Below, piece by piece: positions 22,139 through 33,682 of a DNA stretch of 64,000 bases; positions within the stretch are counted from its first letter, which is position 1, and each line of letters begins with the position of its first letter. The notes beneath the pieces are model-generated. The model was not told the origin of the DNA and did not search any database. It was given only the letters and a program-made list of their open reading frames with translations. Where the stretch lies: positions 1,681,831 to 1,745,830 of the forward strand of contig BCIA01000002.1 in assembly GCA_001599815.1 (NCBI GenBank). Direction: 5' to 3'. The DNA is from Furcasterigmium furcatum (taxonomy: Eukaryota > Ascomycota > Sordariomycetes > Glomerellales > Plectosphaerellaceae). Both the position numbers and the translations under genes were made by a program.

Positions 22139-23088
22139 GCCAAGCCCGAGCCGCCGATGAGGGAGCCGGCCTTCTGGGTTGGGGGGAGGTCGCCGAGGAA
22201 AACACTGAGGGTCGGTGACAGCTCCGAGTCCAAATACCCGAGACGTCGATAACTTAGTAGCATAGTAAGAGATTTTAAAACGACGGTAGCTGAGAACGTC
22301 CAAACCCCGAGAAGCATCCCAGAAAGCTGTCGAGACCGGCATGTCCCAATCGGCAATGACCGCAGAAGTCAGGTTGCACAGTGAACGGGGCATCGACCAA
22401 ACAGGCCTAGAATATGAAATTTGAAGAGTGAACTCTGGTTGTAAACCTAATTACTAAGTACTCACCAGGATCATGCGCCCGAATACCAGGACAACACTGG
22501 AGGTGTGGCCTGAAGTACATCCATTCCGTTCAATCAAAACCTGGAAGGTAGATTACATATCTGTCGGGCTGAGAGACTGGTCAGAATTCTCTGGCACTGC
22601 CTGCCTACCTGCTATTCTAATACCAAGAGCGTGTAATTCAAGGCTTTATCATGCCAATTTCATGTTTGTAGCTCCCTTCCTCTGTCCGCAGACTGATGTC
22701 TTGAGACGCCGAACGCCCATTCCTAGCACATACGACCATACCCGTCAGAGAACTCGGCATCCCGTCCGCTCTGCCCTAGATAAACTGGCGAGGGCTGGAT
22801 TAGTAGTTGGGTCGGTGACGACCAGCGAATACCCGGTGTTGTATGTTTTTATTTTTTGGTTTTTATTTTGGCATCGAGTGTTTTGCCACCTGACAGCACA
22901 AGCGCCAAGACGGCCTGACCCAATCGCCGAAGCAACTTGAGCATTTTCCTAATTGGGAAAATGCTCCGCAAACTCCAGGGAACCCCATTCACGAAAGTCC
23001 AAACACCAGATTATGGAAGCATCCGAAGGGACAGCGATGACGGCGAAATGAGCCTCGAAGTTTCTTCCAAAGCTTCCGATGACTCTGA

Positions 23089-23097
23089 TATAAATAG
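23089..23097 (+). promoter_or_regulatory. TATA box of the RidA-like gene
   Basis: TATAAATAG lies 120-128 bp upstream of the ATG at 23217, a suitable distance for a fungal core promoter. Confidence 0.6.
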
Positions 23098-23216
23098 CAG
23101 CCGCTTTTCAGGTTGTGAGGGAAAGATTTATCAAGCCCATCAACACTCAACCATCCATCCCTTTCGATCATCTCAACAACATCCGAACGAATCGCATTCG
23201 TGACTTCAAATACGTC

Positions 23217-23695
23217 ATGTCCCATCTCAAATACTACGCCTACCCCGAGCACGGCCTCCGCCTGCGGGAGCTCATGCACTATAGCCAGGCCGTCAGAGTC
23301 GGCGACCGCATCGAGTGCTCCGGGCAATGTACGTCCCCCATCACACACCTCACCACAAGTCCAGACACTGACACCGTCATCAAGGCGGCTGGGACCCCAA
23401 GACGGGCGAGGTCCCCGACGACCACGAGCAGGAGCTGGAGAACATCTTCAAGAACATCGACCTCAACCTGCGCGACGCCGGCGGCAAGGGGTGGGAGCAG
23501 GTTTTCAAGGTCCGCCTGTACACGACGAGCTTGGAAGAGGAGAAGACGGCGCTGTTCGTCAAGCTCATGCACAAGTACCTGCCCAACCACACCCCGATCC
23601 TGACGGGCGTCCAAGTCGCCGGGCTGGCCGGGCCGAAGCTGCACTATGAAGTCGAAGTTGAGGCCCACGATCCCGAAGGCGCCAAGTCGGCTTGA
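23217..23695 (+). CDS. RidA / YjgF / YER057c / UK114 family protein
   Basis: Exons 23217..23328 and 23385..23695 give 140 aa; the 56-nt intron has a GTACGT donor. Key segments are MHYSQAVRVGDRIECSGQ, then CGGWDPKTGEVP across the junction, ELENIFKNIDLNLRDAG, VFKVRLYTTSLEEE and TGVQVAGLAGPKLHYEVEVEA. These match RidA-type proteins, usually trimers that hydrolyse reactive enamine/imine intermediates or have related hydrolase roles. The catalytic Arg expected near the C-terminus of true RidA enzymes (in an IEA context) is not obvious, so this may belong to a non-RidA subfamily. It is small and cytosolic, and the TATA box upstream suggests inducible expression. Confidence 0.82.
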
Positions 23696-23853
23696 GAAGG
23701 GGCTGAGGTGTCCAGCGTACTATTAATGGTCTTTCATCTCCGAATATGTTACACAACATTGAATATTAACAACTTCGTTCCTTGAACGAGATGCGTCCGC
23801 AACATGACACAGAGAGCTCGCTCTCGATAATTTCCCCTCGCATCCAGCTAAGA

Positions 23854-24967
23854 TTACAGAAGGAAGGCGGCAGCGCCGACAAGGAGGGCGCCCATGCTGA
23901 CTCCCTTGAGCGCGGCGGCGCCGGGGACAGTGGACGGCTCAGCAGGAGCTCCGGAAGGGCTGATGGAAACGGAAGCAGACGCGGAAGCAGACATGGAAGC
24001 AGACGGGGTGGCGGTGCTGTTGCCGCCATGCTCGCCACCATGCTCGCACTCGCCGCCCTCGTTGTCATCGCCATCCTCAGGCAGGGTCTCGCCGGGCGCG
24101 ACGGCCTCGTCGTAGCAGCCGCACGTGGAGTTCTCCGCCAGGGGGCACTCCTCATTGATGCAGATGGACTGCAGCTGCTCGCCCGAGCCGGGGATGACCT
24201 CGGCGGGAGGGGCGCAGCGGACGTTGAACAGGTCGTTCAGGGCCTTGCCGACGACCGCCACATCCTCGTCCGCGACGCCGAAGGACTGCGCGGCGAGGGC
24301 CACGTTCTGGATGAAGTAGCCCATCTCGGAGGGGTCGAGGTTCATGAACTTGTGCACCTCGTACATGGACGCGTCGCCGCCGTAGGCGGGGAAGCCGGGC
24401 ATCGAGATCTCGGAGCATCCGATCAGGGAGCCGAAGAACTGGTAGAGATGCGTGAGGAGGAAGCTGTGATGCAAGTCAGCATGTGGCCCGGTGCCTGAAC
24501 GCTCGGGAGGGGGATCTTACAATTGGCGGGACTTCTCGTCGTTGGCCGGCTTGTTCTCCATCAGGGGCTCGGCACCGCCTCCGTCGAGGAAGTTCACGGA
24601 GACACCCTTGTTTCCCCCACGGTTGGTCGACTCCAGCTCTCCATTGAAGTAAGGAAGGAGGTTGACCTTCTTGCCTTCAACCTCGCCCTCGGCCAAGATA
24701 CCCGGTACCTTGACGCCGGTGTTGACCTCGGAGTCTGATATGTATGTATTAGCACAGAGCCCACGGGTTCTTTGGAGGGAGGCACAACTCACAGTTGCCA
24801 ATGACCACGGTGTTGACGAGAAGGGTCAGCAGGGTGTACTGGTTCTCGGCGGTGTTGTTCTCGAGCAGCGCTCCGGTGTAAAAGTCACAGATGCTGGTAT
24901 CGGTAGGACGCTGGGCGGCGCCAGTGCCAGCAAGGGCAGCAGCCAGGGCAATGTTCTTTGCGTGCAT
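23854..24967 (-). CDS. Secreted GPI-anchored protein of unknown function
   Basis: Exons 24967..24793, 24734..24521 and 24463..23854 give 332 aa; the 58- and 57-nt introns are phase-consistent, joining VVIGN to YSEVNTG and DEKSRQ to FFLLTHLYQ. A signal peptide covers residues 1-18 (MHAKNIALAAALAGTGAA). The body has few Lys, conserved-looking blocks (NLLPYFNGELESTNRGG, VSVNFLDGGG, YQFFGSLIGCS, YEVHKFMNLDPSEMGYF) and several Cys. A Ser/Ala/Thr-rich stalk (about 275-310) leads to a hydrophobic tail (GVSMGALLVGAAAFLL), which is typical of a GPI anchor. I do not recognise a Pfam domain; it looks like a lineage-wide fungal cell-surface family. A TATA-like tataag lies about 105 bp upstream of the ATG. 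Confidence 0.8.
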
Positions 24968-25809
24968 CTTTTCTGATGAATGAATACAATAACGAATGGG
25001 ACGGCTGGTGGTTGCAGGTCGATAGTATGATGAGCAGGAGGCTTTCTGCCAGTCAATACCAGGAAGAAACCTCTTATATCATTAAGACACCTGCCATCTC
25101 AGAGGTACCCCTGAGCGGCGGCAACCTCGCCGCCGGCGCTCTGTCGCCCCGAGCTGCGCAAACTGGGAAGACTGGGCAATGGGACTCCCCGCGGAGGATC
25201 TCGACCATCCCTGCGTCGATGTCTCCGCCTTCTGGTTCTGATCGTGAACAATCCTGGTAACTTACAAACTCCTCGACGCTGATAGGCCGTCGCCCATGTT
25301 AGTTTCTCGATCCAAAAATCGCTTTCCATGGATGGTGTTGTTGTTGTCTTGTCCTCCCCGGCCCGAGTGGTAGTCTCTCGCTAGCGCCCCGGAGACAAAC
25401 AGATCCGGGGCAGATGCCGCCCTCATCCGAGACACCATAAAGGAAATCAGCGAAGTTGGCCTGGTTCAATGGGGTTAGATTCCGTGAGATCCCCTCGATC
25501 GGGAAACGCTCCTGGGCGCCAACCCGCGAAACGGTCCCGTGGCCCTGGGCGTCCTCACGATGATGCCCAGCCCACTGGACGCGCTGGCGACGGAGTTGAG
25601 TTCATTATCGCTCACACAGAACACGCGGGACGCGGAGAAGGGTGATCCAAATTTCGGATGGCAGGTCATCCGGCGCTTGTTCCTGCGTAACGTTCGTCAT
25701 AAGAAGAACGGTTCGGCGCGTCGAAGTTCTCGGACCGCGTGATCCATCATCTCGACCTAGAAAGTCTGGCTTGTACATGACTAGAGTCTCAGGAGAGGGT
25801 TTCCCGTCA
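24968..25809. other. Intergenic region
   Basis: 842 bp between the start of the GPI-anchored protein and the stop of the membrane-protein gene. Only the TATA-like element near 25070 stands out. Confidence 0.5.
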
Positions 25810-26770
25810 TTAGGCGTATCGCTGATCTTGAACGGCCCCCTCCGACTCTCTCGAACTTTCCGGGCTGGACTCCCCAGAGGCCTTTATGTAGACCTTGCGA
25901 ATGTCTTCGTCTGAAAACTTGCCCTTGAGGAGTCTGGCGACGAAATACCACTGGAGGAGGCAGCAAGCACTGAAAGTGACCCTGTGTCAGTGACCCTGAT
26001 TTCTGCACGAGCAGCATGGAGACACTTACAAGCTCATTCCACTGAAGGCGGTCGCAGTGACGGTAATGTACTCAGAGAGATTTCCCGCCGTATTGAAAGT
26101 GCTACCGATCATGCCACCCTTACTGCGCTTCCGCAGGGCAGAGAGGTTGTACGGATCCTGGATAGACACCACCGCAACCATGCTGGCGAACGCAGCCGCC
26201 CACAGGACAGACGATGCTGTCAAAAGGTTGAGGTACCATTTAGGAGGCCTTGCATCCGTTGGCGACCGTGACCTGGCATACGGGCCGAAGATGAAGACAT
26301 GGAGCGCGGCCTTGACTCTCCGACTACGTCAGCCGCCGTCTCTCGGCATCCCTGATCTCCAGGTGTGTGGGGGGTCTTGCACGTACACAGGCCAGATTGG
26401 CTGCCGTAGCTTCGAGCAACGGCGTGTCGGGGCCGTTGGAGGTGATGAAAGCCGTCATGCCGAGTACGACGAGGCTGCTGAGCCACCGTCCGAATCCAGA
26501 TCCCCAAGCCTCATAGTAGTAGTTCTCGACCAGGTTCTTCTTCGCGTCCTTTCTGGGCTTTTTCGGCACACACCAGATGTGACGAGCGGCTAGAGACTCT
26601 TCATTGACCTGCCCGGGTTTCGAAACGTGAGGTGGCTGCGGCTGCCAGTGCGCCGAAGTGTGACCCAGCACGGCCGAGATGGCGGCGCGCTCGACGTTCG
26701 GAGAGTCCCTCGTGTATCGAGGCGCATCCTGCGCGCCTGCCTCTGACTGCCGGAAGCGCGGGCTCGACAT
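25810..26770 (-). CDS. Small multi-pass membrane protein, unknown function
   Basis: Exons 26770..26387, 26310..26030 and 25981..25810 give 278 aa; the introns are 76 and 48 nt. Phases agree and the junctions read through membrane helices: ANLAC joins AALHVFIFG, and FSGMSL joins VTFSACCLLQ. The N-terminal 90 residues are polar. Hydrophobic stretches follow at about 93-112 (WLSSLVVLGMTAFI), 155-180 (YLNLLTASSVLWAAAFASMV) and 205-235 (TVTATAFSGMSLVTFSACCL), so three or four membrane passes are likely. The C-terminus is Ser/Glu-rich. No family was recognised. The intron 1 acceptor is AAG, weaker than the YAG used elsewhere in this window. Confidence 0.65.
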
Positions 26771-27541
26771 GTTGAGGCGAGGATGCTGGTGGTAGAGGAG
26801 GGTTAGTGGTGGTGCATGTCGAAAATGCCCTCAGGAGAAGCTCAGGTCAGGCATCGTGGCAGGCCTCATTTGCACCGCCCCGCGATCTGCCCATGAAACC
26901 GACCAGGAATACGGCGAATGAGAAGACGTTGAAAGGCCAGTGGAACGGGTTTCGTATGCCAATCCCTGTCAATTTACCCGGAGGCTGCCAAAGTTCCGCC
27001 AAGACGAGATTCACCCGTGGATCGATCCCTGGATGCCCAAACAAGCTCGATGTCCGACAACACGCTTTCATAGACCTTGGTGTAGTTATATAGTCTGATG
27101 CGATCACCGCGTATATAGGACAAGTCCTCAAACTCGCCGTCATGTCCAAGAGGCCGGCAAACGTAAGTACAAAGGACTTCCGAATCTGGGTGTGCAAAGA
27201 AAGCCTCCGCATTTTGGGCCATTTAATGCAACGAAACTCGCCCATCTCCTTGGTCACTAAGCAGTGATGCTACCAAGAGGGCGAGATCACCGGTCGCCTG
27301 TGACTCTGTGTGTGAAGAACGCGCCTTGCAGTCGTCATATCTAGCTATTCGAGAGAGACGCTGTGGACCCAAACATATTGTGCAAGTCTTTCCCCTGATT
27401 AATACTCGAGCAACAGCAACAATTCCATGGGCATGTCCCCGGCAAGCATTCCATGTCCGCCCGCCCGTCCTGTAGTCCATGCACAAACCCTTCGGCGACC
27501 TTTCAACCCTTGGAAGAAGAAATCTGAACTTCGTTGTCACC
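26771..27541. other. Intergenic region, no supported gene
   Basis: 771 bp between the membrane-protein start and the RBR ligase stop. An 82-codon frame (27222..26974, minus) could be an exon, but it could not be joined in phase to the membrane-protein gene and shows no domain. Confidence 0.5.
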
Positions 27542-28841
27542 TCAGAGGCGGTTGTACCGGCATCTGCGGCAGGCCACGATGTGGCACTGCCGGCACTCGT
27601 ACGCGAAGTAGGGCATGGATTCGTGGCATTCCTCGCACAGATGCCTTCCAGTAAGGGACCTCCAGCTCTCGTGGTCGCACTCGTGGTTGTCGATGAGGTT
27701 CTGTCGCTCGGCTGCGACCAGTTCACCCCACTGCGCTTCTCCCAGCGGCTCCTCTTGATGCCTGTCGGCAAGTTGTTCGGCCCTCTCCACAAGGCGGTGC
27801 TCGTCCCACTGATCGCACGGGCAGGTCTTCCAGGTCTCGCCGCAGACGTAGCAGAATTGGGCTCCGCAGGGGCAGGCTTGCTGAAGTCAGTATTGGGAAG
27901 AGACGGAGGTGTAACGCGCGCGACTTACTCATCTGATGGCAGCCATAGGTAAGCTCGAGAACTCGATTGCACTGCCGGCAGGTCTGCCAGCCGTTGCCGG
28001 CAGCAAGCTCAAGGAGCTGCTGGGTCGCTTGATCCTGGGAACAGTTGCCGCCGTGAGAGCGGGCCTTGCAGAAGACGCAGGTCTCGCGGGCGCAGCGAGG
28101 ACAGGTGCCGACATCGTTCTCGATGCATGTGGTCGGAATGAAGGCGGAGCAGGTCGCGTCGTGACAGTAGGTGCGGTCCTTGGTGTTGAATTCCAGCTCC
28201 GCCGCCCTGAATTTGGCGACAAGCTCCTGGCCGAGCATGATGGCGTTCTCGTCAGCCGAGATGGGCTGCTTGCAGCATCGCGGGGGGAACAAAGCCTCGT
28301 CGGCACAAGCGGCCTCAAAGACGTTCTTCAAGCAAGGCGCGCAGTAGTTGTGGCCGCAAGGGCAGCGAGCGACATCGAAGAACTTGAATTCGTCGCCGCA
28401 AACATCGCAGCGGGAGTCGGGCTGGAAAACGGAGGCCTTGCGCCTCGCAGCCCAGTCGGAGGACTCTGCCTGGTCAAGGAGTGCTTCTGTGTTAGACCCA
28501 TCCCAGACATAGCGAGCCTCGAGTCGCTGGAGCTGCTCATCGCTGATGGCTTCGTTCGTGGTTTGGCTGGGAGGTTCCGGGCCCTCAGTCGCGTCGATTT
28601 GCTGGAGGAGTTCGGCGTCAGTCATAACGGCGAGTGTCATGCTCTGACCCATGCGGAGGTCCTCAAAGGATGATTGCAGCATCCGAAGCTCCGCTTCGTA
28701 CGCCTGGGCGGCGAGCTGCTTGTCGGAAGTGCTGCCCTCAGGCTGCTTCCCCTTATCTGACTCGGCGAGGTCGTGGAGATCCTCCAGCTGAAGCTGAAGG
28801 ATCATGCGGGCCGTCTCATTGTCGAGATCGGACAGATCCAT
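27542..28841 (-). CDS. RBR-type E3 ubiquitin ligase
   Basis: Exons 28841..27929 and 27876..27542 give 415 aa; the 52-nt intron falls inside RING2 and joins GCHQM to TCPCGAQFCYVC. RING1 (about 152-200) reads CDVCGDEFKFFDVARCPCGH. The IBR (about 215-270) has YCHDATCSAF and CPRCARETCVFC. RING2 (about 290-320) has CRQCNRVLELTYGCHQMTC, in which the Cys after HQM-T is the expected catalytic thioester residue. A C-terminal Cys-rich tail (CDHESWRSLTGRHLCEECH, CRQCHIVACRRCRYN) may be another zinc site. RBR ligases pass ubiquitin through a RING2 Cys intermediate, like HHARI and parkin. The chosen ATG (MDLSDLDNETARMILQLQ) begins a typical N-terminal helical segment. Confidence 0.9.
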
Positions 28842-29893
28842 GTTGTGCGCTGGGAGACTCTGGGGCACTGATGGTGACTGGAGTTGGTTGAGGAGTGAGT
28901 TGCTGCAGAGGAGGAACGGGTGCAAGCGCGCAGCGGCGGGGCCTGTTGAAGGGAAGGCTCAAAGATAAGTAAGTGAATTTCGAGGTTCTGGGAAAAGGTT
29001 CTCGCGCGTTCGGGGGAACGCGTCGCGTGTGCCGGCGGCCGTCAACACCCAACGATCGTGTTGCGTGATCCAAAGTGAATAAACACCGCTAATATACCGG
29101 ACTACGGTGCCTGAGTGTATCCCACGCAACGGCCGCGTGAAATTTCAGACTGTGTCCATGAAACTACCGGTCAGTCCTCAGTGCTTAAGTGGTAGCTTTT
29201 ATGATATCAAGTTGGGTCGTTCATGAAAGATAGATTCAGCTCGAAAGACCGGCGAACCGTCTCGGCTATGCTCCTTACCTTCTGATACCTAGAACAATCT
29301 AGAAACCTGCCCCCCAGGGTATGAAAGAGTTCCTGGTCCATGACATTCAGCCCTTGATGTCTTTGCAACACCGACTGAGCAACCAAGGAACCAATTACGA
29401 TGGAACTGAGACCTTGCTGTACTCTTTCTCAGTGGATCCATCTGCCATTCTGGATTTCCTTTGAGAAATGATCTGTACCGTGGGCATTGGCATTGAAAAA
29501 CCCAGCCAGCTGCACACGTGACAAGCTGAATGCCCAATTCACTCTGACGCTGCACGGGAACACGTAGTATTAAGCCATTGGATAGTGAATATTTAGAATG
29601 TAGGGAACAGAAACCTGCTGCACGCGTGACAAGCTGAATGCTTGATTCACTCTGACACTGTGCGAGAACAAGAGGTATGAAGCCATAGTGAACATTAGGA
29701 ATGCAGGGAATAGAGTCCCTGTTGCCTGCCAGCTTTCGTGACAACTCCCCATCACATCTCGTCTCTTCTGGCCACGTCGGGAGTGCTATTCTTGTCGTCG
29801 CCCCGGCCCCTCCTCTGCTTCGCATCGAAATTCCGAGAACACGCAGGACACGCCTGCTAGAACCCGGCCAAAAGACAAAGAGACTCCACCAAC
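28842..29893. other. Intergenic region containing a 108-bp tandem repeat
   Basis: 1.05 kb between the RBR ligase start and the esterase stop. A 213-codon minus-strand frame (29930..29289) crosses the repeat and is judged non-coding. See the repeat at 29510-29725. Confidence 0.55.
29510..29725. repeat. Imperfect 108-bp tandem duplication
   Basis: Two adjoining copies begin ctgcacacgtgacaagctga (29510) and ctgcacgcgtgacaagctga (29618). They stay alignable over the full unit, with about 80% identity by eye and a 4-nt gap. Most differences are C/T or G/A. A partial third start (gccagctttcgtgacaa) follows at about 29727. The repeat is about 170 bp past the esterase stop. It may be an old local duplication decayed by transitions. 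Confidence 0.75.
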
Positions 29894-31669
29894 TTAATAG
29901 TGCATGACTCCCACGTTCGCGAGGATCCAATCCGAGCTCTTGCTCCGGTAGTCGTCCGATATCAGCACCGACTTGTCCGCAAATATCCGCATCTGCTTCT
30001 CACCCTCCTTCCACTGCGGCCAGTGCGGATACTTCCCCTCCGCGCCCTTATTAGGATCCAGGTCGTGCACGAAGTTGAGGAAGTACGTGCGGAAGCTCCG
30101 CATGGCATAGTTGGGCTTGATGCCGAAGAACACCTGAATGAGGTCGGAGGCGTGGAACGTCCCCATGATGGGGGTCCCGCGGTTGAAGGATCCCATGTAG
30201 GACCAGACCGGCACATGGGGGTTGACGATCGTCGCCAGTTTCTGGAACAGGCGGCGCGTGAGTGTGAAGGGGAGGTCTCCGAGAATGGCGGCGCGCTGCT
30301 TGAAGCCGGGGAAGATCTCGTTCAAGAGGCCGGTGCCGAAGGGACTTCCTGCGATAACAGCCCCCAGGCCACTTCCGTATGTGTTCACGTACTCCGTGAG
30401 CTTTGCCTCGGGGGCCTTTTGAAAGTAGAATGTCTTCAGATAGCTGACGAGCTTGGCAGTGCTGGTCAGATTAGGCTGGAACAAGGCGAACAGGGTCCCT
30501 TCATCTTCCATGTTGCCGCCGATCATGGGGACGGCGGCGTATTGGCGAGTTGCGACAGCAATGTCGGCGCTGACGGGCAGCGAAAGTCCATCAGGGCGAG
30601 GGACGTATGACAGAGCAATCGACTGGTACGAAAGAAGGCTGGGAGCAGACGACACGGCATCAAGATAGGTCTTGTAGTCGACTCCTCGCAGGCACTGGAG
30701 GGTGTCGGAGGCCCCTGAACACCCAGCGGCTTTCACCACGTTGTCGTAGACCTTCTGGGATTTTTCCGAGTCGGCCCTCTCGCTGGGCAGCATTCCTCCC
30801 GAGCTCAGGATTGCCCCCCTGAACAGCGGCTTGCCAGTCTTGGCGTATGTGTGGTTCCCGCCGAAGAGAGCGAGCTGGTCGAAGACGGAGATGGCTCCGG
30901 CGGACTCGCCCCAGATCGTGACCTTGGAGGGATCTCCGCCAAAGTGGGCGATGTTGTCGGCGACCCATTCCAGGCCCATCCTCTGATCCAGCAGCCCGAG
31001 ATTGGCAGCTCCGTCAGCGACGACCTCCTTGCCGGGGAGGAAGCCGAAGCCGTTGACCCGATAGTTAACCGCGACGAAGACGAAGGGCTTGCCGATGTCG
31101 ACGCCAAAGTTGACAAGACCTGTGCCGTCATACATGGAGGACCACCCGAGCTGGACAGGAAATGTCAGTGATGCCTACACATGGATGAATATTTCACTGG
31201 CCAAACGTACCTGAAAGCCACCTCCGAAGATCCAGAACAGGACGGGGAGCTTCGCGTCCGGCGACAGACCCTGGGGACGTGCAACGGTGATGGTCAGGCA
31301 GTCCTCGCCCTGTCCTGTAGCTTCTTGGATGAATGGCAGGTTGGCAATATTTCCAATGAGGTCGTTCACAAAGTTGGTGCCTTGGATACTGCCAACCTGC
31401 TGCGGGCAAGCGCCAGCTGGTCCTGTCGCATCGAAGACGCCAATGTTCTTCGTGAGGCGCTGGGGCGGGCGGAGCCTCAGGTTACCGACTGGGGCTTGGG
31501 CGAAAGGAATCCCGCCGAAGGACTCGACGCCGTTCTTGACATTGCCAATGACGGTGGCAGTTGGGATCTTGACTGTGGCCGTCTCGACATCCTTCTTTGG
31601 AGGAGCAGGGTTCGGAGCTCCCAGCGCGAAGCTGGAGAGGAAGAGGACCAGTGCGACAGGGAAATGCAT
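29894..31669 (-). CDS. Secreted type-B carboxylesterase / lipase
   Basis: Exons 31669..31211 and 31150..29894 give 571 aa; the 60-nt intron joins FWIFGGGFQ to LGWSSMYDG. A signal peptide covers about 1-18 (MHFPVALVLFLSSFALGA). FGGIPFAQAPVGNLRLRPP, EDCLTITVARP and the oxyanion-hole motif IFGGGFQ precede the nucleophile elbow TIWGESAGAISVFDQL. GESAG is the form seen in Candida rugosa-type lipases and sterol esterases. The catalytic Glu and His are expected later; GTFHASDLIQVFFG fits the His region. The enzyme is extracellular and hydrolyses carboxylic esters, with lipids or sterol esters the likely substrates. A TATATA lies about 120 bp upstream of the ATG. Confidence 0.92.
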
Positions 31670-32377
31670 TACGGAGGCTACAGCACAGCTCTCGCGAAGA
31701 AGAAGGGAAAACAGAGACAGGTCGTATGGCTTGGTCTGGTGCACTGCCAGCTTGGAACAGGAAGCAAAGGCCTGAGATGTGGAGCACTCAGAGGTCTATA
31801 TACATGTACCAGGTAGGCAAGGAGTACGACCATGCCCCTTGTTGATAGAGAAATGTCCGTGATGGTGATTGCCATCCAGTTTGGGCTCTGGCGCCGGTTC
31901 TAGCCCAGCCGGTAATCACCCCAAGGGACATGGCGTCTTGCGTGCGTCCGAGTACGAGGTTTCAAGGTGCAGGTTAGGCTTCCTTGCACCGGGGGAGCAG
32001 CGTTGATCTCTGGGGTACGTCCTAAGCGGCTCCGGTGAGGCGTTGGCACATGCGGAGAGAGGGATCTTTGACCATGGGGATTGCCAATCACCCCAACCTA
32101 GCAAGGGGGACAGGAGTTTCCCCATGGAGAGGTTCCTGGACGGATGTGGGAGGGATTGCCATTGGCGCGACTGTCGCTGATATCCTCCATGTCACAGAAT
32201 CCGGGGTAATAGTGCGTAGTCTTATGATCTGCGGTGACACTTGGATGCAACCTCAGCTCGACGTCGAACGTGCATGGCAGGGATTCAGGGGTGGGACGCA
32301 GAAGCGGTGTGGGGGATCAACACATCACGTTACCAGTACCAGGGACAGTCAAAGCTTCTGTGATCAGAGATGTTATT
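31670..32377. other. Intergenic region
   Basis: 708 bp between the esterase start and the bZIP-like gene's stop. The short motif atcacccca recurs (near 31915 and 32088). No gene was found. Confidence 0.45.
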
Positions 32378-33592
32378 TTAGGCTCTGATGAACTTGGTCA
32401 ACTGCGGAAACTCGTCTGCCCACGGAGGCCCCAGGTCCCAGTTCTGGATGTCCAGGCCGAACCCGATAAAGTCTGGATTCAGGACAACCCCCCCGCGGAC
32501 AAGATCAGTCAGGAACAGGGCCTTCTCAGAAGGCCACTTCAACCGCAGCGATCGTATGTACAAAGCGACTGAGTGCCGACTGTCCCTGTTCTGGTTCGCG
32601 CATAGAAAATTCCGCAGGGCCGGCCAGGGGATGTAATCAATGCACAAAGGGTGCACCCATGCGTCCTGGATCTCCGTCGGCCTCAACCACTCCGGAACGC
32701 CCTCCAACGAGGCGGCGTCCGGGTAAAGGCGCCACTGTGAAGCACATGTTAGTATCGTGAACTCGGAGGGTTTGACGCTGGTTCAAGCAACGAGTGGCCG
32801 TCTCCATCCTAACGGAGCACACTCACGCGCAGGAACCTGTAGGCCACGAGGTACAACCCCAGCAGCGTCTGCATGTCGGAAATGACAAACTGCCGAAGGA
32901 TCGTCGTGGCAAAGAAGACCACAGGGTTACCCTCGGTCGAGAGGAGCATCATGTTCACGACTGGCGGATTCAGCGGCAAGCGCGGCGGGATGCGACTGGG
33001 ATCCTTGGCGATGCTGATGTGTGCCTCGTAGAGGATGGTGAAGCCGGAGTATTCCAGGCAGTCAGTCAGGCTCTGGTGCTCAACCCCGCAGCGGCAGTAA
33101 GCGGCGAGGGTCGGGGGAGGAGGAGGAGGGAGGGGGGGCCCGGAACAACCAACAGGGTCTTGTTGCGGGCGCCTCATCCGGTGACAGGTCTCTGTGAGAA
33201 CAAGCTTGATGAAAATGGGTGTCAGTGCGGCGCGCGCCGAGATCTGGGGCCCGGAGTTAAGCACCAGTCCGGGGTGAACGTACATGGGGATTATCCATGA
33301 CCATGGCGGGGGAGAGGGGCCGATGGCTCGGCGAGGGAGACGAGCCAAGTCGGATCTGGAGCTGTCGAGAGATGCAATCCACCTTGGACAAGAGTTCTGA
33401 CATGTCATTCTCGAGCTTCTCCATGCGTCTTTTGTTCTCGTCGCGATTCGACTTGTGCTTGAGCTTGTCCATGTGCCTCTTGCGAACCAGCTGTGCGTCG
33501 CTGTGGGTTCGCCGGACTGGTCGAGGTAGGTCAGCTAGCATGAGTTCGGGTCCGGCCAAGTTGACGGAGTAACAGAAATCCTCATTATTCAT
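32378..33592 (-). CDS. bZIP-like transcription factor with DUF3425 domain
   Basis: Exons 33592..33284, 33243..32827 and 32734..32378 give 360 aa. The first intron would be only 40 nt (GTACGT...CCCCAG), but it restores frame. The 92-nt second intron joins LVAYRFLR to WRLYPDAASLEGVPEWLRPT. The N-terminal basic region and leucine-zipper-like helix (RKRHMDKLKHKSNRDENKRR, then EKLENDMSELL) is divergent from canonical bZIPs. The C-terminal part (IVLRQF-like LRQFVISDMQTLLGLYLVAY; HPLCIDYIPWPALRNFL) matches the DUF3425 domain of fungal bZIP regulators. I chose the ATG at 33592 because the TATA box (33683-33689) lies about 95 bp upstream; an ATG at 33664 would be only about 20 bp from it. A poly-Pro run sits near residue 128. 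Confidence 0.75.
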
Positions 33593-33682
33593 GATGCGCG
33601 AGTAAACGTAGGTACTGTGAGTTGTGGGCCGAGTTGTGCCTGCGTTATCATGCTCCTGTCGCATCGACGTCGATGATTTATA

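Larger units (their letters stand above)
21550..23216. other. Long intergenic region with a perfect palindrome
   Basis: 1.67 kb between the monooxygenase start and the RidA-like start. Frames of up to 183 aa occur but are low-complexity, overlap on both strands and match nothing recognisable. The region holds a 20-bp perfect palindrome (22119-22138) and a TATA box (23089-23097). Confidence 0.55.

Noticed and set aside
21842..22393. 183-codon minus-strand frame in the long intergenic region
   Set aside because: No domain, poor composition, overlapped by other frames on both strands, and spans the palindrome.
26974..27222. 82-codon minus-strand frame (MAQNAEAFFAHPDSEV)
   Set aside because: Could be a small exon. 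A plausible GTAAAT donor exists, but joining it to the acceptor before the membrane-protein gene breaks phase, and it has no recognisable similarity.
29289..29930. 213-codon minus-strand frame between the RBR ligase and esterase genes
   Set aside because: It runs through both copies of the tandem repeat and looks like a chance open frame.
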